Shown: positions 10,185 through 18,597 of the stretch, piece by piece | Numbering within the stretch: the stretch's first letter is position 1 | Layout of the letters: each line of letters starts with the position of its first letter | Source: CAYTBN01 sp964542165 | GTDB taxonomy: Bacteria > Myxococcota_A > UBA796 > UBA9615 > CAYRNR01 | Assembly: GCA_964542165.1 (NCBI GenBank) | Contig: CAZITQ010000010.1 | Location: 13,007-77,006, forward strand | Direction: 5' to 3' | Length of the DNA: 64,000 nt | Program-made: the position numbers and the translations under genes | The notes under the pieces: model-generated | What the model saw: the letters and a program-made list of their open reading frames with translations, nothing else | Told to the model about the DNA's origin: nothing | Databases searched by the model: none

Positions 10185-11521
10185 GCTCGCCGTCCCCCGT
10201 CGCCCTCCACCTCACCTCCCTCGGCTGTGCCAAGAACCTCGTGGACAGCGAGGTCATGGCCGCGCGCCTGGTGGGGGAGGGGGTCCGGCTCGTCGACGAT
10301 CCCACGGGTGCGGACGTCCTGCTGGTCAACACGTGCACCTTCATCGAGGAGGCCACCCGCGAGTCGGTGGAGACCATCGTGGAGCTGGGACAGCTGCGCG
10401 CGGGGGGGAGGTGTCAGCGGTTGGTGGTGGTGGGCTGTCTGGCCCAGCGCTACGGCGAAGAGCTGGGAGAACTCCTGCCCGAGGTGGACGTGTTCGTGGG
10501 CACCGGGGGCCTGGCCCGGGCGGTGGACGCCGTGCTGGGACGGGATCGCACCCCGCTGCACCTGCCGGACCCCGATCAGGCCCCGCTCGCCGGACACGAG
10601 AGGACCGTACTGGACAGGGGTCCCAGCGCCTATCTCAAGATCGCCGAGGGCTGCTCCCAGAGCTGCTCGTTTTGCATCATCCCGGCCCTGAGAGGCCCCC
10701 TGCGGTCCCGGACCGTCGAGGACGTGGTCCGCGAGGCCCGGTCTCTCGCGGCCACAGGCGTCCGTGAGATCAACCTCCTGGCCCAGGACACGACCGCGTT
10801 CGGCCGGGACCGCCCCGGTGGGGAGCGGTTGGCGGACCTGCTGGTCGCGTTGGGGGAGATCCGGGAGCTGGCCTGGATCCGCCTGCTCTACGCCTACCCC
10901 GCCCGCTTCGGTGACCGGTTGGTGCGCACCATCGACGAAGTCGAGCGGGTCTGTCCCTACGTGGACGTCCCCCTACAGCACGTGGACGACGCCGTACTCC
11001 GTGGCATGGGTCGTGGGACATCCGAGAAGACCGTGAGGGATCTGGTGGAGCGCCTCCGGGCGGGGGTCTCGAACCTGGCCCTTCGGACCACGTTCTTGGT
11101 CGGCTTCCCCGGCGAGACCGAGGCTGCGTTCCAGCGCCTGCTGGACTTCGCGGCCGAGGCACGCTTCGAGCGCATGGGGGCGTTCGCGTACAGCCCCGAG
11201 GAGGGGACGCCCGCGGCACAGATGCCCAACCAGATCCCGGCGGAGGTGCGTGCCGAGCGCCTGGACGCGTTGATGTCGCTCCAGGCGACCATCCTGGAGC
11301 ACAACGCCCTGGACAGCGTCGGTCACGTCCGCTCCGTGCTCGTCGAGGGACTCGTCGAAGGGCCCCTGCTGGTGGGGAGAACCGAGAGGCAGGCCCCGGA
11401 GGTGGATGGCCAGGTGATCGTCGACGGGGCGGAACTCGAGCCTGGAACCATCGCTCCGGTGCGGATCACGGGTGTGGACGGGGCCGACCGTGTGGGGGAG
11501 GTGGTGGAGACGGGGGAGTAG
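10181..11521 (+). CDS. rimO: Ribosomal protein S12 methylthiotransferase RimO
   Basis: RimO is a radical-SAM enzyme with two iron-sulfur clusters that adds a methylthio group to an Asp of ribosomal protein S12. The 446-residue protein has the three domains in order. First is the N-terminal UPF0004 domain (SLGCAKNLVDSE, VNTCTFIEEA, VVGCLAQRY) with its three cluster cysteines. Next is the radical-SAM core with CxxxCxxC at about 157-164 (EGCSQSCSFCIIP). Last is a C-terminal TRAM domain. The start is a TTG whose last two bases overlap the TGA stop of lolA, a TTGA junction that implies coupled translation. There is no in-frame ATG before the conserved cysteine block. Confidence 0.95.
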   Translation: MSSPSPVALHLTSLGCAKNLVDSEVMAARLVGEGVRLVDDPTGADVLLVNTCTFIEEATRESVETIVELGQLRAGGRCQRLVVVGCLAQRYGEELGELLPEVDVFVGTGGLARAVDAVLGRDRTPLHLPDPDQAPLAGHERTVLDRGPSAYLKIAEGCSQSCSFCIIPALRGPLRSRTVEDVVREARSLAATGVREINLLAQDTTAFGRDRPGGERLADLLVALGEIRELAWIRLLYAYPARFGDRLVRTIDEVERVCPYVDVPLQHVDDAVLRGMGRGTSEKTVRDLVERLRAGVSNLALRTTFLVGFPGETEAAFQRLLDFAAEARFERMGAFAYSPEEGTPAAQMPNQIPAEVRAERLDALMSLQATILEHNALDSVGHVRSVLVEGLVEGPLLVGRTERQAPEVDGQVIVDGAELEPGTIAPVRITGVDGADRVGEVVETGE

Positions 11522-11528
11522 GCTACTC
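11516..11528. terminator. Palindrome joining two convergent stop codons
   Basis: GAGTAG at 11516-11521 and CTACTC at 11523-11528 are perfect inverted repeats around one base. The stop codon of rimO and the stop codon of the facing PilZ gene both lie inside it, leaving a single base between the genes. It may act as a minimal bidirectional stem, but it is short and has no T-run. Confidence 0.3.
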
Positions 11529-11879
11529 GGGGAGGTAGGCGATCGCCTTGACCACCTCGGTGATCAACGTCTTGTCGCCTTCTTCCAGACCCTCGAACTG
11601 GATCCCCATCCCGGGATTGGAGTTGTCGTCGGAGTCGGGGCGGTACTCGTTGATCCACACCACGCGGCCGTTCACCTCGAGCACGTCTTCCATGCCCGGA
11701 GGCTGGAACCGCATCTCGACGGTGGTGCCCACCGGCAGAGGATCGTGGGTCAGGATGAAGATCCCACCCTTGGAGATGTTCATCGTGTACTCGAACAGGA
11801 AGTCCCCACCGCCGCGATTCCGGTAGTCCATCCGCACGCGCATCGCGTGCCGTGCGTCTCTGCGTTTCTCGGCTACCAT
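11523..11879 (-). CDS. PilZ domain protein, TIGR02266 (Myxococcus paralogous) type
   Basis: PilZ domains bind cyclic di-GMP and pass the signal to motility, polysaccharide or kinase partners. This 118-residue protein is a stand-alone domain. It has an N-terminal Arg-rich box (EKRRDARHAMRVRMDY), the second binding motif NISKGGIF in place of D/NxSxxG, and the following strand pattern VGTTVEMRF ... VNGRVVWINE. The ATG at 11879 was chosen for GGGAG just upstream. A longer in-frame start at 12065 would overlap the upstream gene's end. Many paralogues of this type occur in myxobacteria. Confidence 0.85.
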   Translation of the reverse strand: MVAEKRRDARHAMRVRMDYRNRGGGDFLFEYTMNISKGGIFILTHDPLPVGTTVEMRFQPPGMEDVLEVNGRVVWINEYRPDSDDNSNPGMGIQFEGLEEGDKTLITEVVKAIAYLPE

Positions 11880-11973
11880 GTGCTCTCCCTGCTTGCCGCC
11901 CCGTTCGGAGCCGGTCCCCATGTTCCCCCGGGAGCCCACGCGGGTCAAGGCGGATGGCCGTTCCGTGGGCCGA

Positions 11974-14727
11974 TCAGGGGCTCGATTCCACCTGAAGCTC
12001 GTAGTACTCGCAGGGGTCGGGTGTGCCGTTCTCCCGGACCACGCGGATGTAGTACCAATCCGCATCGTTGGTCAGACCATCCCCGGCCCAGGTGATGAAG
12101 GTCGTGCCGGGCCCGCCGTCGAGCCAGGTGTTTCCCCGGTAGAGCTCGACGTACAGGCTGAGGTTGGGCGGCTCGTCCAGGGAGACGTCGATCTGGAAGC
12201 CGGGGCTCACGCACCAGTCGAACACGTCCCAGCCGTCGCTCTGGTAGATCGCGAACCAGTCCTCGTCCCCCACGCTCTCGATGGTGGCGAACTCCACCGT
12301 GGCCGAGGCCGAGGGGCAGTTGCCGAAACCGGCCTGGTTCTCGTACAGCTCGAAGGCCGAGCCCCGGGAGTCGTTGGGTTCGTACACGTCCTCCTCGTCG
12401 TCGTTGCCGTCCACACCATCACAGTCGTTGTCGATGCCGTCGCAGAGGTCCTCCGCGTCCGGGTGGATCTGGTAGTTCCAGTTGTCGCAATCGTCGCACT
12501 CGTCGAATCCGTCCAGATCGTAGTCGGGCAACTCGTCGATCCAGCCGTCGCAGTCGTCGTCCAGCTCGTTGCATGACTCGTCCGCGTGGGGGTAGATCCC
12601 CCAGTCGCCGTCGTCGCAGTCCACCTCCTCGCAGCTGGGGTCGTCCCCGAATCCGTCGCCATCGTCGTCGCTGTCGAAGCAGGCGCACTCGTCGTTGGCC
12701 GCACCCGGTGTACCGAAGTCCACGCCCACGTCGATCAGCGTCGTCGAGCCGCACCAGTTGGCGGGGTCGTCATTGCTCACGTGGTCCTGTGCGGCTGGAT
12801 CCAGGACCATGGCCTGGCCCCAGAGATCCGGCCAGCCGGCGCCGGTGTCGTACTCGATCCGGTCCACCTCGACACCGGCGAACGACAGCACCACCGCGTC
12901 CGCGCCGTCGTCCAGGTCGAACCCGGTGTACTGGTAGTCCACGGGCACCTCGCCGTTGGTTCCCTGGTTGGCGTTGTTGCCCAACACCACGTAGTCCCCC
13001 GGGGAGAGCACGAGGCTGCCTCCCGAGGCGATGGCGTGGCTCTGGCCGACCAGGTCGGAGATCACCCAGCCGTCCATCGCGATGGCGGACCCCGACGCGT
13101 TGTACAGCTCGAACCACTCACCCACGGAGTCGGCCACGACGAAGGGATCGACCATGACCTCGTCGATCACCACGTCGCCCGCAGAGGGGAGCACGTTGAC
13201 CGTGACGTCGGCGATCGCCCCGTCGTCCTCGCCGTCGTTGGGAGTCACGCGGCAGGTCCAGGATTCGCCCAGCGCGGTGTCCGCGGCGGGTACGGTGTCG
13301 GTCTGGTGGGCGGTCGGCTGGCCTCCCACCAGCCACGAGAAGCCGTAGGTCACCGTGTCCGCCGGATCGTCGTCGTCGGAGTTCAGGTCCACGGCGCACA
13401 CCAGATCGTCGAGGACCCCGGGGGATGCGGGGGTGATGGAGATCCCAGGTGCCGAGGGCGGGGTGTTGGAGATGGTGACCGCGTTGGACACCAGCACGTC
13501 CCCGAGCTCCGTGCCGTCGTCGGGGTACACCGCGCACTCCACCGTATCGTGCTTGTCGAAGCTGGCCCCGGTGAGGGTGTCCACGATTCCGTCCTGGACC
13601 ACGATCCCCCCGACCCAGAATTCGATGAACGCCCCCTCCGCGTCCCCGTCGGCGTCGTCCCATCCCGACGGGGAGCAGGACAGGGTGTCCATCTCGTACG
13701 CCGGGGTGGGGGAGAGGGTGACACTCAGATAGCTCCCGGGCGAGTTCTCGATGAACACGGTGGCGTCCACCGGATTGCTCGTCAGCTGACCGTCCCCGGC
13801 CACCACCTGGCAGGTCCACTCCTCGCCGCGGGTGGTGTCCGCAGCGGTGACCTCGGCGGTGGTGATCCCGGTCAGCGACCCGTCCCTCAGCCAGGAGAAC
13901 TCGTAGGTGACCTGATCCCCGTCCGGATCCGTGGAACCCCCGGCGATGCAGAGCAGGTCGTCCGACGACGTGGGAGCCAGCGGCTGGATGGTCACCGTCG
14001 GATCCGAGGGCGGCATATTGGCCGGGGCGACATGGATCGTGATCTCGTCGCTGGCGTCGAGCCCGGAGTCGTCGGTCACGGTGACCCGGATGGTGTGGTC
14101 TCCCGCAGACAGGCTACCGGTCACGGCGATGACGACCCCGGCTTCGGACGGCGAGGTCGTGTCGAACTCGCCGTCCAGGTTGGAGGTCCAGGACACCGCC
14201 AGCAGCTCCGGACCGGCCTCGTCGGTCGCCGTGGCCACGAACGTGATGTCGTCCCCCTCGACGAACGCCGACGCGTCAGTGGGCTGATCGATGGCCACGG
14301 TGGGCGCCAGGTCGTCGGGGAGGATCTCCACCTGGACCGAATCGGTGGCGGTCATCGAGTCCGTGTCGGTCACGGTCACCGACACCGAGTGGGTCGCCGA
14401 GGGTAGGGAGCTGACCATCAGGGTGGTCAGACCCTCGGCGTCCGCCTCGCTGGTCCCCAGCTCCTCGGTGACCGACCCCTCCCCGTCGGAGTAGGTGGTG
14501 GACCACTCCACCTGAAGGTCGGCGTACGCGTCGTAGCTGTCGCTGACCCGCGCCACGAACTCGATGGCGGCGCCGTGGGCGAACTGGGGCGTGCCACCCG
14601 AGTCGTCGGGCTGGATCAGGGTGACGGATGGAGGCGACGGGACCCGCGTGGGTTCCGACGATGGACAGCCGGTGCACAGGACGAAGAGCAGAACCCCGAC
14701 GAAGGGGCCGAGACCACGATCCAGCAT
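11974..14727 (-). CDS. Large modular cell-surface lipoprotein (Ig/PKD-like repeats, lamin-tail domain, MopE-like repeats)
   Basis: This 917-residue exported protein starts at ATG 14727 behind GGAGGTG, with a lipoprotein signal ending LFVLCTGC. Residues about 30-500 are four or five Ig/PKD-like beta modules, each with a strand pair such as HSVSVTVTDTDSM or HTIRVTVTDDSG. Residues about 515-650 match a lamin-tail domain (VIDEVMVDP, GEWFELYNAS, VISDLVGQ). About 660-790 holds Asp/Cys-rich repeats of MopE type (DSDDDGDGFGDD, CNELDDDCDGWIDE, CDGIDNDCDGVDG), which probably bind calcium or another metal. A final beta module ends the chain. The layout suggests an extracellular adhesion or surface role, which is inference. 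Confidence 0.82.
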   Translation of the reverse strand: MLDRGLGPFVGVLLFVLCTGCPSSEPTRVPSPPSVTLIQPDDSGGTPQFAHGAAIEFVARVSDSYDAYADLQVEWSTTYSDGEGSVTEELGTSEADAEGLTTLMVSSLPSATHSVSVTVTDTDSMTATDSVQVEILPDDLAPTVAIDQPTDASAFVEGDDITFVATATDEAGPELLAVSWTSNLDGEFDTTSPSEAGVVIAVTGSLSAGDHTIRVTVTDDSGLDASDEITIHVAPANMPPSDPTVTIQPLAPTSSDDLLCIAGGSTDPDGDQVTYEFSWLRDGSLTGITTAEVTAADTTRGEEWTCQVVAGDGQLTSNPVDATVFIENSPGSYLSVTLSPTPAYEMDTLSCSPSGWDDADGDAEGAFIEFWVGGIVVQDGIVDTLTGASFDKHDTVECAVYPDDGTELGDVLVSNAVTISNTPPSAPGISITPASPGVLDDLVCAVDLNSDDDDPADTVTYGFSWLVGGQPTAHQTDTVPAADTALGESWTCRVTPNDGEDDGAIADVTVNVLPSAGDVVIDEVMVDPFVVADSVGEWFELYNASGSAIAMDGWVISDLVGQSHAIASGGSLVLSPGDYVVLGNNANQGTNGEVPVDYQYTGFDLDDGADAVVLSFAGVEVDRIEYDTGAGWPDLWGQAMVLDPAAQDHVSNDDPANWCGSTTLIDVGVDFGTPGAANDECACFDSDDDGDGFGDDPSCEEVDCDDGDWGIYPHADESCNELDDDCDGWIDELPDYDLDGFDECDDCDNWNYQIHPDAEDLCDGIDNDCDGVDGNDDEEDVYEPNDSRGSAFELYENQAGFGNCPSASATVEFATIESVGDEDWFAIYQSDGWDVFDWCVSPGFQIDVSLDEPPNLSLYVELYRGNTWLDGGPGTTFITWAGDGLTNDADWYYIRVVRENGTPDPCEYYELQVESSP

Positions 14728-14794
14728 GGGACACCTCCCGCAACGCGATGTGCAAGTGTACCGGGCGTACGTGCGAACGGGGAGGTTCGTGGGC

Positions 14795-16369
14795 TCAGAA
14801 GCTCCTGACACCGGCGACGGGGAGCGTCAGAACGAACCCCGGTTCCCCCTCGGCGCTGGGGCCCACGGTCAGCTCGCCACCCAGGGCTCGTACCTGCAGC
14901 CTCGCCAGGGTGAGACCGAGGCGAGTGGCTGCGAAGCTCGAGGCGCCCTCGTGTTCGGGGAAATGGGGGCCGAAGACGAAGGTGTCGTCCAGTTCCTCCT
15001 CCATACGGCGCGAGGGAACGTAGAGGCGATAGGTCTGACCGACCACGGTGTGCTCCACGCGCAGCGGCCTCCCGCCGATGAACGGCTGGGCGTCGACGAT
15101 CTCTGCGAAGACCCGGTCCATCCACACCCGATCGACCTGTACGGTGGGTAGCTGGCCCGTGGCCGCAATCGCCTGCAGCTCTGGAGAGCGCGGAACGCCG
15201 GCCTCGCGCAACAAGCGCAGGACGGAGATCTCGTCCAGCTGCGGATCGGCGAGGCCGCCGTCGATGCGGCAGATCAGCAGCATGTCGTCCACCAGCTCCA
15301 GGAGCAGGTCGGCGTTGCGTCGGATGACCGTCAGGTAGCGCCGTTGCTCCCGGGACAGCGAGTCGGCGGCGAGCAGCTGCCCAACCTCCTCGACCACCGC
15401 ATCCATCGGGGTGCGCAGCTGGTGCCCCACCGACGCCAGGAATCGGCTCTGGGTGACCCCGCGATCCCTCAGCTGGGCGCTCTGTTCGGCGATCTCGCTG
15501 AGCGCGGCGTACTGGGATCGGAGATCGTGGAGGGAGACCAGGTGGTCGCCCCGGTCGTCCAGGGGCATGACCCGGTAGGCCACCGGAATCGGTTCGCCGC
15601 CCGCCACCGGGATCTCGCTCCGCCCGACCCGCTCCAACGGCGCGTCCTGGGCTTCGGACCAGCCCAGGTGGACCACCGCATCGACCAGCAGCCCCTGGAG
15701 CTGGGCCTGGGAGCGGCCCGTGAGCGTCACCATGGCCTGGTTCGTGCGGCGGATCCAACCGCGGTGGTCCACCACCAGAACCGCCGAGCCGAGAGCGTCG
15801 AGGATGGCCTCCAGCCGGAGCTGGCGGGCCGCCGTGCGCTCGGCCTCCTTGCGGCGGCGCGTCCGGTGCCGCCGGCTGGCGTCGAGCAGCAGGTTGAGGA
15901 GCAGGACGCAGGCCCACAGGACGGACAGCCGCAGCGCCAGGTTGAACAGGTCGGCGGCCGATGGCGATGCTCCTCCCGGCGGGTGGAGTAGGACCGCAGC
16001 CACGCCGATGGCCCCGAAGAGCGCGAGGCTGCTGGCCGCCGCCACCACACCCCGCCAGTAGAGGGCCATCGCCACCGCTGGCATGGCGCACAGCACCCAC
16101 AGACTGCTGTGGAGATAGTCCCCGAGACGCGCGCACAGCAGGGAGACCGCACCCAGCAGCAGGATCCGGAAGGTCCGGTCGACGGCCTGTCTGCCGAGCC
16201 TCCGGGACAGGAGGGTCAGCAGCCCCTCGATCCCGGCGGTCGCGATCAGGATCAGTGCCACCGATCCGGGGTGGGCCATCTCCGGGGCCGAGGTCGCCAC
16301 CGACACCAGGGCCAGGGCCAGGACGAAGATCCCGAAGGCCAGGAAGATCCGGTCGGACGATCCCTGCAT
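14795..16369 (-). CDS. Membrane sensor histidine kinase with degenerate ATPase domain
   Basis: The 524-residue frame begins at ATG 16369, one base overlapping the stop of the response-regulator gene (TGATG). The N-terminal ~165 residues hold about six membrane helices, then a coiled linker, a PAS-like domain (about 185-290, ILDALGSAVLVVDHRGWIRRTN) and a HisKA domain with the phospho-acceptor His in ASVGHQLRTPMD near residue 311. In the following region I cannot find an N-box or a DxGxG motif. Only the end (TRLGLTLARLQVRALGGEL) resembles the G2 helix of an HATPase. It may therefore be a pseudokinase or a phosphate relay rather than an active kinase. Confidence 0.72.
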   Translation of the reverse strand: MQGSSDRIFLAFGIFVLALALVSVATSAPEMAHPGSVALILIATAGIEGLLTLLSRRLGRQAVDRTFRILLLGAVSLLCARLGDYLHSSLWVLCAMPAVAMALYWRGVVAAASSLALFGAIGVAAVLLHPPGGASPSAADLFNLALRLSVLWACVLLLNLLLDASRRHRTRRRKEAERTAARQLRLEAILDALGSAVLVVDHRGWIRRTNQAMVTLTGRSQAQLQGLLVDAVVHLGWSEAQDAPLERVGRSEIPVAGGEPIPVAYRVMPLDDRGDHLVSLHDLRSQYAALSEIAEQSAQLRDRGVTQSRFLASVGHQLRTPMDAVVEEVGQLLAADSLSREQRRYLTVIRRNADLLLELVDDMLLICRIDGGLADPQLDEISVLRLLREAGVPRSPELQAIAATGQLPTVQVDRVWMDRVFAEIVDAQPFIGGRPLRVEHTVVGQTYRLYVPSRRMEEELDDTFVFGPHFPEHEGASSFAATRLGLTLARLQVRALGGELTVGPSAEGEPGFVLTLPVAGVRSF

Positions 16370-16749
16370 CAGCGTGGTCCGGATGCCTCCAGCAGAACGT
16401 TCACCGCCTCGAGCAGGTCCGCGAGCGACGAGGGCTTGGACAGCGACGCGTCGAACCCCGACGCCCTGATCCGCTTCTCGTCCGAGGGGAGGACGTGGCC
16501 CGACAGGGCGATCACCGGCAGCTTGGGACGCAACTCGCGCAGGCCCTCGAGGGTCGCGAAGCCATCCATCTCGGGCATCTGCAGGTCCAGGATCGCCAGA
16601 TCGGGATCGAAGGTCGCCAGCACGGAGATCGCGTCCTTTCCCGACGCCAGGGCGGAGACCTGGTGCCCCTTGAGGGTCAGCAACTCGGAGACGAGCATCC
16701 GCGAGTCCGCGTTGTCGTCGACCACCAGGATCCGTGCCCCACGGGACAT
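16369..16749 (-). CDS. Single-domain response regulator receiver (CheY-like)
   Basis: This 126-residue protein is a stand-alone receiver domain. It has the acidic pair (VVDDNADS), the phospho-acceptor Asp in LAILDLQMPEMDG, Ser in VIALSGH and the conserved Lys in LSKPSS. No output domain is present, so it probably passes phosphate or controls another protein. I chose ATG 16749 rather than the ATG two codons upstream because GGAGGA then sits six bases before the start. It is read in a different frame from the kinases on both sides and its stop overlaps the second kinase's start. Confidence 0.9.
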   Translation of the reverse strand: MSRGARILVVDDNADSRMLVSELLTLKGHQVSALASGKDAISVLATFDPDLAILDLQMPEMDGFATLEGLRELRPKLPVIALSGHVLPSDEKRIRASGFDASLSKPSSLADLLEAVNVLLEASGPR

Positions 16750-16853
16750 CGTCATTCCTCCCTGTCACCGACGCCGTCGGCCGGGTAGCCGGCCGGGTAC
16801 CCGGGGACCGCGCCCGACCCGAAGCGGTCCGGCGGCCGGGGATGGTGGTAAAG

Positions 16854-18484
16854 TCAGCGTGATCGCTCTTCTCGGCGGCGGTGAGGCCCAGCGTGAAGGT
16901 ACTGCCCTGCCCAGGACGGCTCCGCAGCGCGATCGTCCCCCCCTGCATCTCCATGAGACGGCGTGCGATGGTCAAGCCCATCCCCTTTCCCCCCCCGGCT
17001 TCGCCGCTGCCGCGATCGAAGGGTTCGAAGACTCGCCCCTGCTCGGTCCAGGGGATGCCCTCGCCGCTGTCCTCGACCCGAACGGAGCACCGACCCGCAT
17101 CCTCGGTCGTGATGACCCGGACGAAGCCCCCGGCCCCGGTATAGCGAATGGCGTTGGTCAGAAGATTCAGCAGCGCCCTGCGGCACATCTCCGGGTCCCC
17201 CAGCGCGTGGACGGCCACGGGCGGAGAGAGCAGCTCCACGTCGAGCTCTGCGCGCTCGGCCGACGACATGACCATCTGGACGGCGTCGTCCACCAGTTCG
17301 GTCAGGTCGAAGGTCACCAGGACCGCCGGAGGGCGCTCGCCCAGGCGCACGTAGTCCCGCACGTCGTCCAGGATGCCCTGAAGGTGCCGGGTCCCGTGGA
17401 CGACCGCGCCGAGGCGTTCCTGCTCGGGAGGCTCGAGCCTCTCGACCTCGTCGAGGGCGAGCAGGTCGGCGAATCCGAGCATCGCGTGGAGAGGATTACG
17501 CAGCTGATGGCTCATCAACCGCATGAACTCGGCTCGGCGCTGGTCGGCACCCTGCAGGTCGGCGAGCTTCCCCTCGTGGGAGCGCATCTTCTGCTGCATG
17601 GTGGAGGAGCGGTGGAGGACGACCACGAAGCGGGCCCGGGCGTCCGCGTCCTCGGGCAGGGGGCGGATGTCGAGCGACCAGCGGTCGTCCCAGGGGCGGC
17701 CGGTGATCGCGTAGGCCTCGATCGCATGGAAGGCCTCCGGCTCGTCACCACCGCCCGGCAGGGGCTCGTGGTCCTCGGGCACACGGACCAGCTCCCGGAG
17801 CTGCCTCCCTTCCGGATCCTCCCCGATCTCGTCTCGCGCTGCGGGGTTGGCGTCCACGATCTGGAACGCCCCGTCGGCCAGCAGGACGGGCTCGTCCAGC
17901 TGTTCGATGATCCGGGCTTCCCGCCGCCGGCGTTCGCGCAGGTGGGACTGATCCCGCGCCATCGCGCCCGCCTCCCGCCGCTCCTGCCACGAGAGCACCA
18001 GCACCAGCGTCCCGAAGGCCACCAGCAGGGGCAGGCCCACCGCGACGTCGACCAGGTCGGCCCAGGCCAGCGGAGGCATCCACGCCGGCCGAACCAGCAG
18101 CGCGGGAGCCATGGCCAGCAGGGGTAGACCCGGGATGAACAGGGGGCGCCAGCGAGACGTGGTGCGCGCCCCCTCGACCACACCGAACCACGCGACGACC
18201 AGGTAGATCGGCGTCGTCAGGGGGTCGGCCTGTCGGCACAGGAGCAACAACAGAACCGCCACGGCCGCCAGCCGGAGGTCGACCCCCCCGCGAAATCGCG
18301 CGGTCGCCGGGAGCCGCCCCAGCACCTGCTGGGCAAGGGCGAGCAGGCCGAGGATCGCCAGTCCCGGCAGCAGACGAACCGCGGGGTGACTCTGCCAGGC
18401 GACGAGCACGGCGGCGCCCAGCACCGCGAGGAGCGCGTCGAGGCGGAGCAACGAACGGCGCAGACTTCGGGCAGGACCCTCCAT
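16854..18484 (-). CDS. Membrane-bound sensor histidine kinase (3' end uncertain)
   Basis: From ATG 18484 the frame encodes about five membrane helices (residues 12-170), a PAS-like domain (about 195-300) and a complete kinase core. The core has the H-box FMRLMSHQLRNPLH near 320, N-box LLNLLTNAIRYTG near 440, G1 DSGEGI, F-box RVFEPFDRG and G2 GGKGMGLTIA. The conserved core ends near residue 540 (STFTLGLTAA). The frame then has no stop: it runs through the response-regulator region and continues in frame into the next kinase. I place the end at 16854, where a TGA occurs in another frame just after the core. A one-base sequence error or a real fusion are both possible. Confidence 0.75.
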
Positions 18485-18597
18485 GGCTCACCAGTATCCA
18501 CGCTGTCCGCCCGGAGCGCCACCGTGCGCGGGCGCGTACGGGCGCGGACACACGCGATGGGTTGAGCCCGACGGCTGGCGCGCGCATAGTAGACGCC

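Noticed and set aside
12586..14406. 606-codon open frame on the plus strand opposite the modular lipoprotein
   Set aside because: It is antisense to a gene with clear domains and is His/Val/Gly-biased noise.
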